A stretch of 64,000 nucleotides of DNA from Xanthobacteraceae bacterium (lineage in GTDB: Bacteria; Pseudomonadota; Alphaproteobacteria; Rhizobiales; Xanthobacteraceae): the NCBI GenBank assembly GCA_022844485.1, contig JALHLQ010000007.1, positions 122,237-186,236 on the forward strand, given 5' to 3'. Of this stretch, positions 43,508 through 51,443 are shown piece after piece. Under the pieces are notes generated by a model, which ran no database searches, was not told the DNA's origin, and was given only the letters and a program-made list of their open reading frames with translations. The position numbers were made by a program, and so were the translations under genes. Positions within the stretch are counted from its first letter, which is position 1; each line of letters begins with the position of its first letter.

Positions 43508-43889
43508 CCGCATCAAGGCCGCGTTCGTCGAGTTCATTCCGAAGGCGCTAGAACCTGGCGTGCTCTACATTTCCACCAAATACCAGACCGCCACCCACCT
43601 GTGCTGCTGCGGCTGCGGCAACAAAGTTGTTACACCGCTGAAGCCGGGCGGCTGGACCGTGCGCATTCACGGAGACAAAGTGAGCCTCTTTCCCTCAATC
43701 GGCAACTGGAGCTTGCCGTGCCAATCCCACTACTGGATTCGGTCGAACCGGGTCGACTGGGCGCCCCAGTGGTCTCGACGTGAAATCGAGGCCGGACGTG
43801 TGAGTGACCAGCGGGAACGAGAGGCTTACTTCGACGTCCCGGCTCGAGAGAGTCCGTGGCGCAGACTTCTCAGGCGTCTCTTTGGTTAG
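43494..43889 (+). CDS. DUF6527 family protein
   Basis: A 131-residue protein with THLCCCGCGNKVVTPL, HGDKVSLFPSIGNW and CQSHYWI, a Cys/His-rich pattern that probably binds zinc. DUF6527 proteins accompany multiubiquitin and ThiF genes; a role as the peptidase or partner of the conjugation system is an inference. The last 17 codons lie inside the 530-bp repeat, and their duplicate (RESPWRRLLRRLFG plus stop) is found at 46737. Confidence 0.8.
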   Translation: MSRTNRIKAAFVEFIPKALEPGVLYISTKYQTATHLCCCGCGNKVVTPLKPGGWTVRIHGDKVSLFPSIGNWSLPCQSHYWIRSNRVDWAPQWSRREIEAGRVSDQREREAYFDVPARESPWRRLLRRLFG

Positions 43890-43997
43890 GTCTGAATGGG
43901 AGTGGCTGTCCGCTTTGAAGTCGAAATCGCTGCTTCTTGATGTCTCGACGGCATAGTCCCGCCTCTAGTAGCGCGCGGTTAGAAAGTACGATCATCG

Positions 43998-44117
43998 TTA
44001 TGCCGCGAGCGGCATATCCTCTCGCTGGCATTCTTGATTTTCGACGTTGCACTGCTTGGCCAGCAGACGCCAAATGGGCTTTGCGCGAGTTCGACGTATG
44101 CCACGATATGGGTCAAA
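43998..44117 (-). pseudogene. Serine-recombinase 3' remnant (in repeat A1)
   Basis: The minus strand reads FDPYRGIRRTRAKPIWRLLA then KQCNVENQECQREDMPLAA and stop, matching the last 40 codons of the recombinase at 49870-51426 (KQCNVENQERQREDLLLAA). A TGA lies just upstream in frame, so this is only the tail of a lost gene. The same piece recurs at 46897-47016. Confidence 0.8.
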
Positions 44118-44177
44118 TCAATTTCACACGCCTTGCCATCAGGTGAACCTTGTTGTCCACGGGGACTGAACCTACGG

Positions 44178-44360
44178 CTACGCGCTCTTCCGTCGCCGGC
44201 GCTCGTGCACGAAGCGCTCGAGGGCCACGGCAAACTCGACCAAGGCCTGGAAGGATGCTCGATCGGTTTCCAGAACCCGGTTAAGCAGCAGCTCGATTGC
44301 ATCTGCGGTGCAGCGAACGTCGCGAACAGGCGAGTGCCGCGTACCGCGGTGTTTCTCCAT
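44178..44360 (-). CDS. Small protein upstream of the recombinase remnant (copy 1)
   Basis: A 60-residue helical protein (MEKHRGTRHSPVRDVRCTAD, SFQALVEFAVALERFVHERR) kept identical in both A repeats and partly in B1 (SFHVLIEFAGVLERIVHERR). The substitutions in B1 keep the amino-acid pattern, which speaks for coding. It takes the same place relative to the recombinase tail as the small gene at 51444 does to the intact recombinase, so it may be a recombination directionality or accessory factor. Confidence 0.45.
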   Translation of the reverse strand: MEKHRGTRHSPVRDVRCTADAIELLLNRVLETDRASFQALVEFAVALERFVHERRRRKSA

Positions 44361-44585
44361 ACTCGCTTTCACTGGGCTGATAATCTCGACCGTGCGTATG
44401 ATGGCTCGCGAGTGCGTGCGACAGGAGAGGCGCGAAAAGAACCATGCGGATATGCAGTCGGTCCTCGACTGTCCCGATATCCATTTCAATGAGGAACACC
44501 GCTGTCGCATCTCAAGACGCACACTCCTTCATTTGACATTCAATGTCGCGCATATATGCTTACAGCACAAATGGCCTTCGGGCTC

Positions 44586-44607
44586 GAGCCGCTCGCGAGA
44601 GCGGCTC
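44586..44607. repeat. Perfect inverted repeat downstream of the MazF-like gene
   Basis: GAGCCGCTC-GCGA-GAGCGGCTC, 18 bp past the toxin stop on the minus strand. It has no T-tract. It is probably a transcript-end hairpin. The remaining bases of 44368-44624 show no gene. Confidence 0.5.
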
Positions 44608-44624
44608 AAACATTTAAAAGGTGA

Positions 44625-45008
44625 CTATAGAATCGATCGCACGCGCTCACGGATCGCCTCGTACGTGGGCTCCGGTATCGTGCCGATCTTGTCCAGGAGC
44701 CGCTTGGAGTCGAAGAGGCGGATCTGGGACAGAAGCGCCGTGCTGGTGTTCCCGAGAAAGGGAAACGAGTAGTGGTAGCGGCTCTCGCGCGGCGTGGTGG
44801 TGAGCGGGATTCCGACGAACACGTGCTTGCTGTATTTCTTGAGAACGAGCACGGGGCGGGCGAACCGGTCCCCTTTGCCGTCCTGCTCGAAGCCGACGTT
44901 GGCGCCGATCGCGCACCACCAGACCTCGCGCTCGTAGAAGTACACCGCCAGCTCGGCAGCGTGATGGCGCTTCTTGCGTTCGTTCCACGCGTCGAAGCGC
45001 TTCTCCAT
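44625..45008 (-). CDS. PemK/MazF-like toxin, no antitoxin seen
   Basis: A 127-residue protein with the MazF/PemK barrel pattern: REVWWCAIGANVGFEQDGKG, RFARPVLVLKKYSKHVFVGI, PLTTTPRES and LSQIRLFDSKRLLDKIG. These toxins are sequence-specific endoribonucleases. No antitoxin gene lies next to it on either side; the upstream flank is scrambled DNA leading into repeat B1. Either the antitoxin was lost or it acts through another partner. The ATG at 45008 is chosen after GGGCAT; one at 45026 is possible. Confidence 0.8.
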   Translation of the reverse strand: MEKRFDAWNERKKRHHAAELAVYFYEREVWWCAIGANVGFEQDGKGDRFARPVLVLKKYSKHVFVGIPLTTTPRESRYHYSFPFLGNTSTALLSQIRLFDSKRLLDKIGTIPEPTYEAIRERVRSIL

Positions 45009-45101
45009 ATGCCCAGAGCATATCACGGCTCACGGGTGTGAACGCGGCATCCTCAGAATGCAAAACCAGTGAGCACTACCGCAGCTGCACTCCGCGCCCA
45101 T

Positions 45102-45149
45102 GACCTGAAGCGCTATTTAGCCGCAACAAAGCAAAAACCCGGCGTTTGA
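45102..45149 (+). pseudogene. NYN-gene 3' remnant (in repeat B1)
   Basis: DLKRYLAATKQKPGV plus stop, the same tail that the NYN gene at 47494 had before the IS insertion (DLKRYLAVTKQKPGV). The rest of this copy of the gene is gone, except perhaps a few bases to the left (GCCCATGAC against GCCCAGGAC). Confidence 0.75.
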
Positions 45150-45538
45150 CGGGCGGGCCTTGCGGATTGTGAACCCGTATCCACGGGCAGGTAGGTTCAC
45201 TATACGCTCGGATCGTGACGCGTCAATGAACCCTGGTGGAGTACTCTGGCTGACCACGAAATGAACCGGAAAGCCTCGTTTTCCGTGTTTCGGCCATCGT
45301 TTACAAGCGCAACCGCTCGCGGTTCAGGAAGCGAATAAGCTGATGGTGCGCCGGACGTCCCGAATGCACCACTGGCATACTCTCGGCTCTATCGGCCACT
45401 CTTGGAGGGTGAGAGTATCGTCAGGCCGCGAGCGGCAGACCTTCTCGCTGGCGTTCTTGATTTTCGACGTTGCACTGCTTGGCCAGCAGACGCCAAATGG
45501 GCTTTGCGCGAGTTCGACGTATGCCACGATGTGGGTCA
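45108..45538 (+). repeat. Direct repeat B, copy 1 (about 431 bp)
   Basis: Nearly identical to 49557-49987 (offset 4449). It runs from the NYN gene's last codons, through the intergenic hairpin, to the 3' end of the recombinase gene. In B1 both genes are lost, so it is a scar of an earlier NYN-recombinase locus. Confidence 0.9.
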
Positions 45539-45686
45539 AACAAATTCCCGCACCTTGCCATCGGTCGAACCTTGTTGTCCACGGGGAATGAACCCACAGC
45601 TATGCGCTCTTCCGTCGCCGGCGTTCGTGCACGATGCGCTCGAGGACCCCTGCAAACTCAATCAAAACGTGGAAGGAGCCGCCTGA
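45421..45686 (-). pseudogene. Recombinase tail and small-gene remnant next to B1
   Basis: The minus strand ends FDPHRGIRRTRAKPIWRLLA, KQCNVENQERQREGLPLAA and stop at 45421, the recombinase tail. Just upstream, 45600-45686 reads SFHVLIEFAGVLERIVHERR...KSA stop, the end of the 60-residue small protein. So the pair small gene plus recombinase existed here too, with the middle deleted. Confidence 0.7.
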
Positions 45687-45734
45687 GGCGGCGGCTTCAG
45701 TCAACACTCCAGACCTGATATAATCCACATCATA

Positions 45735-45971
45735 ATGAAGCGGGAGCCTGGCGACACACGGATTGATGAGCTTTGCTTGTTCGTCAGCGTTATTGCAGGG
45801 CTGTACGTCCTCATGCGGTTTGATAATTTGTTTTGGGCGGCGACCGCGGCTTTGCTTACGTTTCTGGCACTCGCAGGCGTCTATTCCGCGATCGCGTTGC
45901 TTTTGGGTTGGCCCACTATGCGCATGCGTGCCGTTCTCGAATCGGTGATAGCATTATTCCCGCTGCCTTAA
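45735..45971 (+). CDS. Small two-TM membrane protein
   Basis: A 78-residue protein with two hydrophobic spans (LCLFVSVIAGLYVLM and FWAATAALLTFLALAGVYSA, running on through IALLLGW). No family is recognised and the ribosome site is weak. It could be real or a hydrophobic shadow; membrane-like organisation and charge pattern favour real. Confidence 0.45.
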   Translation: MKREPGDTRIDELCLFVSVIAGLYVLMRFDNLFWAATAALLTFLALAGVYSAIALLLGWPTMRMRAVLESVIALFPLP

Positions 45972-45980
45972 GACTGCTTT

Positions 45981-46466
45981 TTACCGTGTGCGCACCCACG
46001 TGGGTACCGTAGAGGTGGCGAGAGGGGGCGGCTGATACAATGGCGACGGTGGAGCTTGATAGTTCAGGGAGCGCGGGGGTCCGAAGGGATACGGATACGC
46101 TGTCTGATTTGGCCGGATGATCGGCGGCAAAGGCCGCCCCGTGGTGTAGTTGTCGTACCAGGTCGTGCCGACTTGACGGCCAACGCGATAAGCTACACCT
46201 GCCCCTGCAACCCGTTTGCCAATGTAGGGTGGCCCGATCTTGTCCGCGATCCACCCTGTTCCATAGGCGTAATTCAGGCGGCGATTGTACTGGTAGATTC
46301 TCGCGGCTTCCGCGTTCTGCCGCATGCATCTTGAAATATCGGCGGCGCTCCTGAACATCCGGCAATCGATGATGGGAGCTTGACCATAAGCGGTCTCGAT
46401 CTGTGTAGCAGAGTAGAGAATAGATGCTAAACCAACGATTATGGTGAGCTTGCCGACGGTCGACAC
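45981..46466 (-). CDS. Secreted Pro/Tyr-rich protein
   Basis: A 161-residue protein with a signal peptide (1-29, GLASILYSATQIETAYGQA), a short domain with two Cys (IDCRMFRSAADISRCMRQNA) and a C-terminal Pro/Tyr-rich tail (YPYPFGPP, PPSPLYQPPPL). The GTG at 46466 follows AAGGGGG. It is likely periplasmic or outer-membrane associated. Function unknown. It is convergent with the 2TM gene, 9 bp apart. No gene is seen in 46467-46736. Confidence 0.6.
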   Translation of the reverse strand: MSTVGKLTIIVGLASILYSATQIETAYGQAPIIDCRMFRSAADISRCMRQNAEAARIYQYNRRLNYAYGTGWIADKIGPPYIGKRVAGAGVAYRVGRQVGTTWYDNYTTGRPLPPIIRPNQTAYPYPFGPPRSLNYQAPPSPLYQPPPLATSTVPTWVRTR

Positions 46467-46736
46467 TGAACACCCCCTTCAGCTTGCGAGAAGTCAGTCG
46501 TACACACGCCAAATCATCGCGTAGCAAGTGAGCGTATGACATAACGCTAAGCGCGGTCAATACGGGCGGACGGATAGGACTATCGAAGCACGCGCGTTTC
46601 GATCAGCGATCCTGACCCAGTCCCCTCTCCCGGTCACGTCGAGCGGGTTGCTCGCCGCTAACGTCATGCCATCGACGAACAATAAGAGATTAAGTTCGAT
46701 CTGCGCGTGTTTGTGAAGGCGCGCTACGCGCTTAGC

Positions 46737-47266
46737 CCCGGCTCGAGAGAGTCCGTGGCGCAGACTTCTCAGGCGTCTCTTTGGTTAGGTCTGAATGGGA
46801 GTGGCTGTCCGCTTTGAAGTCGAAATCGCTGCTTCTTGATGTCTCGACGGCATAGTCCCGCCTCTAGTAGCGCGCGGTTAGAAAGTACGATCATCGTTAT
46901 GCCGCGAGCGGCATATCCTCTCGCTGGCATTCTTGATTTTCGACGTTGCACTGCTTGGCCAGCAGACGCCAAATGGGCTTTGCGCGAGTTCGACGTATGC
47001 CACGATATGGGTCAAATCAATTTCACACGCCTTGCCATCAGGTGAACCTTGTTGTCCACGGGGACTGAACCTACGGCTACGCGCTCTTCCGTCGCCGGCG
47101 CTCGTGCACGAAGCGCTCGAGGGCCACGGCAAACTCGACCAAGGCCTGGAAGGATGCTCGATCGGTTTCCAGAACCCGGTTAAGCAGCAGCTCGATTGCA
47201 TCTGCGGTGCAGCGAACGTCGCGAACAGGCGAGTGCCGCGTACCGCGGTGTTTCTCCATACTCGCT
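46737..47266 (+). repeat. Direct repeat A, copy 2 (530 bp)
   Basis: The duplicate of 43838-44367. It begins with an orphan DUF6527 gene end (RESPWRRLLRRLFG stop), which shows the direction of copying. It also holds a second recombinase tail (46897-47016, minus). Confidence 0.9.
47077..47259 (-). CDS. Small protein, copy 2
   Basis: Identical to the 60-residue gene at 44178-44360. Here the frame also stays open upstream to 47556, but those bases lie outside the repeat and run into the NYN gene, so the short form is preferred. Confidence 0.4.
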   Translation of the reverse strand: MEKHRGTRHSPVRDVRCTADAIELLLNRVLETDRASFQALVEFAVALERFVHERRRRKSA

Positions 47267-47493
47267 GTGTGTTGGGCTGGTAATGCTCGACCGCGGGCAT
47301 GATGGCCTAGCTGCGCATACGGCAGGAGGCGCGAGAAGAAGGCGATTAGGGTGGCCTCTCTAGTCTGGACACAGTGAGTTCCGGCTAGGCGATTTAACGC
47401 TCTACCATCCATGTGCGACAATAACGCTGTCGCACTATGGATTTGCATGGACTCCGAGCTCAGCACGTACGATCGACCTTCGGCATCTCCGAG

Positions 47494-48075
47494 ATGGACT
47501 TTCCGCGCATCCTCACCTTTGTCGACTTCGCGAACGTTAATCACTGGTTTGTGCACGATGACAAAGACGAGAATGGGGATCCGCTCCCGGCCGGATCTCG
47601 GCTCACGGTAGACGTGGATAAGATAGCTGACTTTCTCCGCCTCTTCTCAGCCGATACCCGCTTCTATTACGGCCACGATCCGCAGAATCCGAAGTCGCTC
47701 GGGTTCACCTTTGTGGCGCGGCGGGCGTTCGGGAAGAACCGCGTCTTCACCAAGCCGATCCAACAGATTCGGCATTACCTTAATCCTGCGGAGATTTCAA
47801 CCAACACGCGCACGGTATCGACCGACTCGACGGGCGACTACGTGCTCATCCCCAAGTGCAACTTCGACGTAGAGATCAGTGTCGACGCAATTCGACTTAT
47901 GAACGCGTATGACACTATCTGCTTGCTCTCCTCCGACGCGGACTTCGTGAGCCTACTTAGGTATCTCAAGAGCAAGGGGAAGAAGACCATTCTTATCAAG
48001 GGAGGCCGTATAGCGGGTTCCCTTGGCGCCGTGGTCGACCTCAAGATCAACGCCCAGGACCTAACAGGCTGTTGA
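47494..48075 (+). pseudogene. NYN-domain (PIN-like nuclease) gene, 3' end cut by an IS
   Basis: The frame begins at an ATG at 47494 (FPRILTFVDFANVNHWF, with the first catalytic Asp) and has FYYGHD, CNFDVEISVDAIRLM, ICLLSSDADFVSLLRYLKSK and GKKTILIKGG: the NYN fold of PIN-like RNases with its acidic residues present. The frame enters the IS at 48065 and stops after LTGC at 48075. Removing the IS and one CTAA restores 15 native codons (DLKRYLAVTKQKPGV, stop 49596-49598). The catalytic core is whole, so the truncated product may still act. Confidence 0.85.
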
Positions 48076-48139
48076 AGAAGTCTCTAGCGGGATGGTGTTT
48101 GACGTGATTCTCTCGTTTCGACTGAATCGGGAGGCTGAG

Positions 48140-49246
48140 ATGCGCGGGTCGGACGAGCAGTCTGGATCACTGTTCAGCTACGTGGACTTGGAAGCGCGGG
48201 TTCGCGGCGATCATCCGCTGCGAACGATCCGGGAGATGACGAACGCGGCGTTGAGCGATCTGTCGAGGACGTTCACGGCACTTTATGCGGACTTTGGGCG
48301 TCCATCGATTGCGCCGGAGAAGTTGCTGCGGGCAATGCTGCTGCAGGCGTTCTACGGCATCCGTTCTGAGCGCCAGCTGATGGAGCGGTTGGAGTTTGAC
48401 CTGCTGTTCCGCTGGTTTGTCGGTCTCGGCGTGGACGATCCAGTCTGGGACCATTCAACCTTCTCTAAGAACCGGGACCGGCTGCTGGAGGGAGAGATCG
48501 CGGCGAAGTTCCTGGCGGCGGTTCTGGCACAGCCGAAAGTCAAACAGCTGTTGTCGAGCGACCACTTCTCAGTGGACGGGACGCTGATCGAGGCGTGGGC
48601 TTCGATCAAGAGCTTCCGCCGGACGGACGGCGGCGATGATGATCGCCAAGGACCCGGCCGCAATGCCGAGCGGAACTTCCATCAGGAGAAGCGCTCCAAC
48701 GAGACGCATCAGAGCACGACCGATCCGGAAGCTCGGCTCTACAAGAAGGGAGACGGGCAGCCGGCCAAGCTCTGCTACATGGGACATGCTCTGATGGAGA
48801 ACCGCCACGGCTTGGCAGTCGGCGGCGGTGTCAGCCAAGCGACCGGCACCGCCGAGCGGGACACGGCACTGGAGTTGATTGACAGTCGGGGTGGCGGAAG
48901 ACGACGGATCACGCTCGGTGCGGACAAGGCCTATGACGTCACGCAGTTCGTACACGACCTGAGAGATCGCTGGGTGACTCCGCATATCGCGATCAACGGA
49001 CACCTCAGCAAGACCGGCAAGCGACGCAAGACCGCGGTCGACGGCCGCACCACCCGTCATGCCGGCTATGACCTCAGCCAGCGCTGCCGCAAGCGGATAG
49101 AGGAGGTGTTCGGTTGGATCAAGAGTTCCGCCGGCCTTGCCAAAGTGAAGCTGCGGGGCCGAGACCGGGTGGACGCAACCTTCACTCTGGCCTTAGCCGC
49201 CTACAATCTCGTCCGTCTACCCAAGCTGCTGACGGTGCCGATATGA
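48140..49246 (+). CDS. IS5-type transposase
   Basis: A 368-residue DDE transposase starting MRGSDEQSGSLFSYVDLEAR, with GGGAGG before the ATG. The N-terminal DUF772 part has APEKLLRAMLLQAFYGIRSE. The DDE parts follow: HFSVDGTLIEAW (first D), LGADKAYDVTQFV (second D) and RCRKRIEEVFGWIK (E). The frame is intact, so the element may still be mobile. The open frame begins at 48092. Confidence 0.9.
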   Translation: MRGSDEQSGSLFSYVDLEARVRGDHPLRTIREMTNAALSDLSRTFTALYADFGRPSIAPEKLLRAMLLQAFYGIRSERQLMERLEFDLLFRWFVGLGVDDPVWDHSTFSKNRDRLLEGEIAAKFLAAVLAQPKVKQLLSSDHFSVDGTLIEAWASIKSFRRTDGGDDDRQGPGRNAERNFHQEKRSNETHQSTTDPEARLYKKGDGQPAKLCYMGHALMENRHGLAVGGGVSQATGTAERDTALELIDSRGGGRRRITLGADKAYDVTQFVHDLRDRWVTPHIAINGHLSKTGKRRKTAVDGRTTRHAGYDLSQRCRKRIEEVFGWIKSSAGLAKVKLRGRDRVDATFTLALAAYNLVRLPKLLTVPI

Positions 49247-49557
49247 GCGTGCGGGGCAAGTGGCGCGTCGTAGAAACGCCCGACTACGACATGGCCGGGC
49301 CGGCCTCCTACATCCTATTCGCCGAAGATCGTGCCGAGTTCGCCTTGGATTGCCTCACAGGGTCCATTCATGGACCTTGTGAAGGCAATGCCGTTGAGTT
49401 CACATGGGACGGCAGCGACGAGATGGAGCCTGCAAGTGGCCACGGCTGGGCAGAACTGCTGGACAATGGAGCCCTCGAAGGTGAAATCTGCATCGAAGGT
49501 GGTGACGATATTCCCTTCCTCGCAAGCCGAATGGCGACTTCTTCAACAGCCTGCTAA
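49243..49557 (+). CDS. IS passenger protein whose stop codon lies in the target duplication
   Basis: A 104-residue acidic protein (MSVRGKWRVVETPDYDMAGP, HGPCEGNAVEFTWDGSDEME, GEICIEGGDDIPF). Its ATG overlaps the transposase stop (ATGA), so it is co-translated. The last codon and TAA are made by TG of the IS end plus CTAA of the target duplication. Similar small proteins exist outside IS elements, so it is a captured cargo gene. Role unknown. Confidence 0.65.
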   Translation: MSVRGKWRVVETPDYDMAGPASYILFAEDRAEFALDCLTGSIHGPCEGNAVEFTWDGSDEMEPASGHGWAELLDNGALEGEICIEGGDDIPFLASRMATSSTAC

Positions 49558-49987
49558 AGCGCTATTTAGCCGTAACAAAGCAAAAACCCGGCGTTTGACG
49601 GCCGGGCCTTGCGGATTGTGAACCCGTATCCACGGGCAGGTAGGTTCACTATACGCTCGGATCGTGACGCGTCAATGAACCCTGGTGGAGTACTCTGGCT
49701 GACCACGAAATGAACCAGAAAGCCTCGTTTTCCGTGTTTCGGCCATCGTTTACAAGCGCAACCGCGCGCGATTCAGGAAGCGAATAAGCTGATGGTGCGC
49801 CGGACGTCCCGAATGCACCACTGGCATACTCTCGGCTCTATCGGCCACTCTTGGAGGGTGAGAGTATCGTCAGGCAGCGAGCAGCAGGTCTTCTCGCTGG
49901 CGCTCTTGATTTTCGACGTTGCACTGCTTGGCCAGCAGACGCCAAATCGGCTTTGCGCGAGTTCGACGTATGCCACGATGTGGGTCA
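49557..49987 (+). repeat. Direct repeat B, copy 2 (about 431 bp)
   Basis: This is the parental copy: it joins the true NYN 3' end to the 3' end of the intact recombinase. Copy 1 is at 45108-45538. Confidence 0.9.
49587..49606 (-). terminator. Rho-independent terminator for the recombinase
   Basis: CCCGGC...GCCGGG stem; on the minus strand it is followed by TTTTTGCTTTG. It overlaps the original NYN stop codon, so it would serve both convergent genes. The B1 copy has a mismatch in the stem. Confidence 0.7.
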
Positions 49988-51426
49988 CCAGGCGGGACAC
50001 ATGGCAGCTTTGAGAGCTCGCGATAAGGCGACCGTAGCTCAATTACGATGTTTTTCGGGTATGCCCCTAAGTTCGAAGTCGTATTTTTAAGTATTTGGCG
50101 TTTTTCGTCGGTGTTTCCCCGTTCGTAGCTTAACCACAACGATTTAATCAGTTCGACAATCTCGTGCATCTGGGCCGCGACGACGTCTCTGTCTACCATA
50201 GGACGACTGCGCCGGATCTCGAGCTCTTTCTTCGACATTAGAAGGAGTTCCTTCTTCTGCTCAAACATTGACCGATCGATAGCGCCGTCGATGTAAGCCT
50301 CTGTTAATCGACTAACCCTCTGCGTGATACCTTCAAGCTGCATGTCGATAGCCCGGTTCTGCTCCATAGTGGCTGTGGCGTTCTCGGTCCGCCAATCGTC
50401 GATCAGTCGGCGCAGTTCATCTGTTTCCGAGTCCGAAAGGTAGACCTTTTCAAAATGAGCTCTGATCTGACTGGCCACGCGTTCTTGGCGAAAACAGATG
50501 CCTTCGCACCCTCTCGAATGACATCGGTAGTAGATCCATCCTTTCTGGCGCTCGCCGACAAGGTGTCTTTTGCAGCTCTCACACCGGATCAATCGGCGGT
50601 AGAGATGATCGTGCAAGATCGCCTTCGTGTTGATCTTACCGCGCAGAACAGCCTGTACCTGCCGAAAGGTGGAAGGGCTTATGAGCGGTTCATGCCCACC
50701 GGTAAATACCTCGCCCGTGCGGCGGATCCGAACGACACCTGTGTAAAATGGATTGTTGAGAATCCTAGATAGCCCGTTCAAGCTTAGCTTTCCACCTCTC
50801 CTATTGCGCAAGCCGCGCCGGTGCATTTCCTCGTGGAGCATTCGCAGAGAGAACCGAGCCGAGGCGTACAATTCGAAGGCGTCGCGCACGAAGGGAGCGC
50901 GAACTGGATCGAATGTCTTTGCTTTCGCCTTCCCTCGATCGAGGTATCCAAGTGGAGCGGGGAGCGGGTAAAATCCTTGCTTCAGCCGCCCGTAAAAACC
51001 TTTTCGCGTTTCTTCGCGCAGGTTTCGGATGTAATCAGCGGCGACGACGGCCTGAATGTCGGCGGATAGTCGCCCGCCGCGAGAATTCAGGTCCAAGCTC
51101 TCTGTAGCGAAATGCACCTCGCAGCCGCTGTCCACAAGCTCGCCGAGGTCGGCCCAATCCCGCAAGTTGCGGGCACTGCGATCGATCTTATGGATGATGA
51201 CGCCCTTTGCTCTGCCGCACCGCAAGTCCGTGAGCATTTGCCCAAAGAGGGCGCGACCGCGTTTCGCCGCCGTTTCTTTCTCCTCGAACCAGCGAACGAT
51301 GCGAAGCCCGTTCCGTTCCGCGTAGCTTTCTATGGCTGCGCGCTGTTCTGCAAGGGAAACACCGAGACCCTGCTTTGCGGTCGATACACGCGTGTAGGCG
51401 AAGAAGTCTCTGTGTCTCGTGAACAT
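49870..51426 (-). CDS. Large serine recombinase
   Basis: A 518-residue protein with the resolvase catalytic domain (FFAYTRVSTAKQGLGVSLAE with the nucleophile Ser; IIHKIDRSARNLRDWADLGE), a recombinase domain (LPAPLGYLDRGKA, LNGLSRILNNPFYTGVVRI), a zinc ribbon (CESCKRHLVG...CHSRGCEGICF) and a coiled-coil region near 360-440. Such enzymes integrate or excise phages, SCCmec-type cassettes and conjugative elements. A small gene lies 17 bp upstream. Its 3' end is scattered in three other places in the window. Confidence 0.9.
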   Translation of the reverse strand: MFTRHRDFFAYTRVSTAKQGLGVSLAEQRAAIESYAERNGLRIVRWFEEKETAAKRGRALFGQMLTDLRCGRAKGVIIHKIDRSARNLRDWADLGELVDSGCEVHFATESLDLNSRGGRLSADIQAVVAADYIRNLREETRKGFYGRLKQGFYPLPAPLGYLDRGKAKAKTFDPVRAPFVRDAFELYASARFSLRMLHEEMHRRGLRNRRGGKLSLNGLSRILNNPFYTGVVRIRRTGEVFTGGHEPLISPSTFRQVQAVLRGKINTKAILHDHLYRRLIRCESCKRHLVGERQKGWIYYRCHSRGCEGICFRQERVASQIRAHFEKVYLSDSETDELRRLIDDWRTENATATMEQNRAIDMQLEGITQRVSRLTEAYIDGAIDRSMFEQKKELLLMSKKELEIRRSRPMVDRDVVAAQMHEIVELIKSLWLSYERGNTDEKRQILKNTTSNLGAYPKNIVIELRSPYRELSKLPCVPPGDPHRGIRRTRAKPIWRLLAKQCNVENQERQREDLLLAA

Positions 51427-51443
51427 AGTCCGACTCTACAGCA

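Larger units (their letters stand above)
43838..44367 (+). repeat. Direct repeat A, copy 1 (530 bp)
   Basis: Identical by eye to 46737-47266 (offset 2899). It starts inside the 3' end of the DUF6527 gene, which is intact here, so this copy is the source. It carries a decayed recombinase tail and a 60-codon gene on the minus strand. Its right half (about 44020-44240) is also similar to 45440-45660. Confidence 0.9.
48061..49557 (+). mobile_element. IS5-type insertion sequence with CTAA target duplication
   Basis: The element spans 48065-49553 (1489 bp). Ends are inverted: CAGGCTGTTGAAGAAGTC on the left and its complement at the right. CTAA stands on both sides (48061-48064, 49554-49557), the YTAR duplication typical of IS5-type elements. 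It carries a transposase and a passenger gene. Confidence 0.9.

Noticed and set aside
43979..44302. Minus-strand frame reading THIVAYVELAQS in repeats A and B
   Set aside because: It recurs in all copies only because the DNA is repeated; the recombinase frame ending LAA is the one preserved in sense when copies differ.
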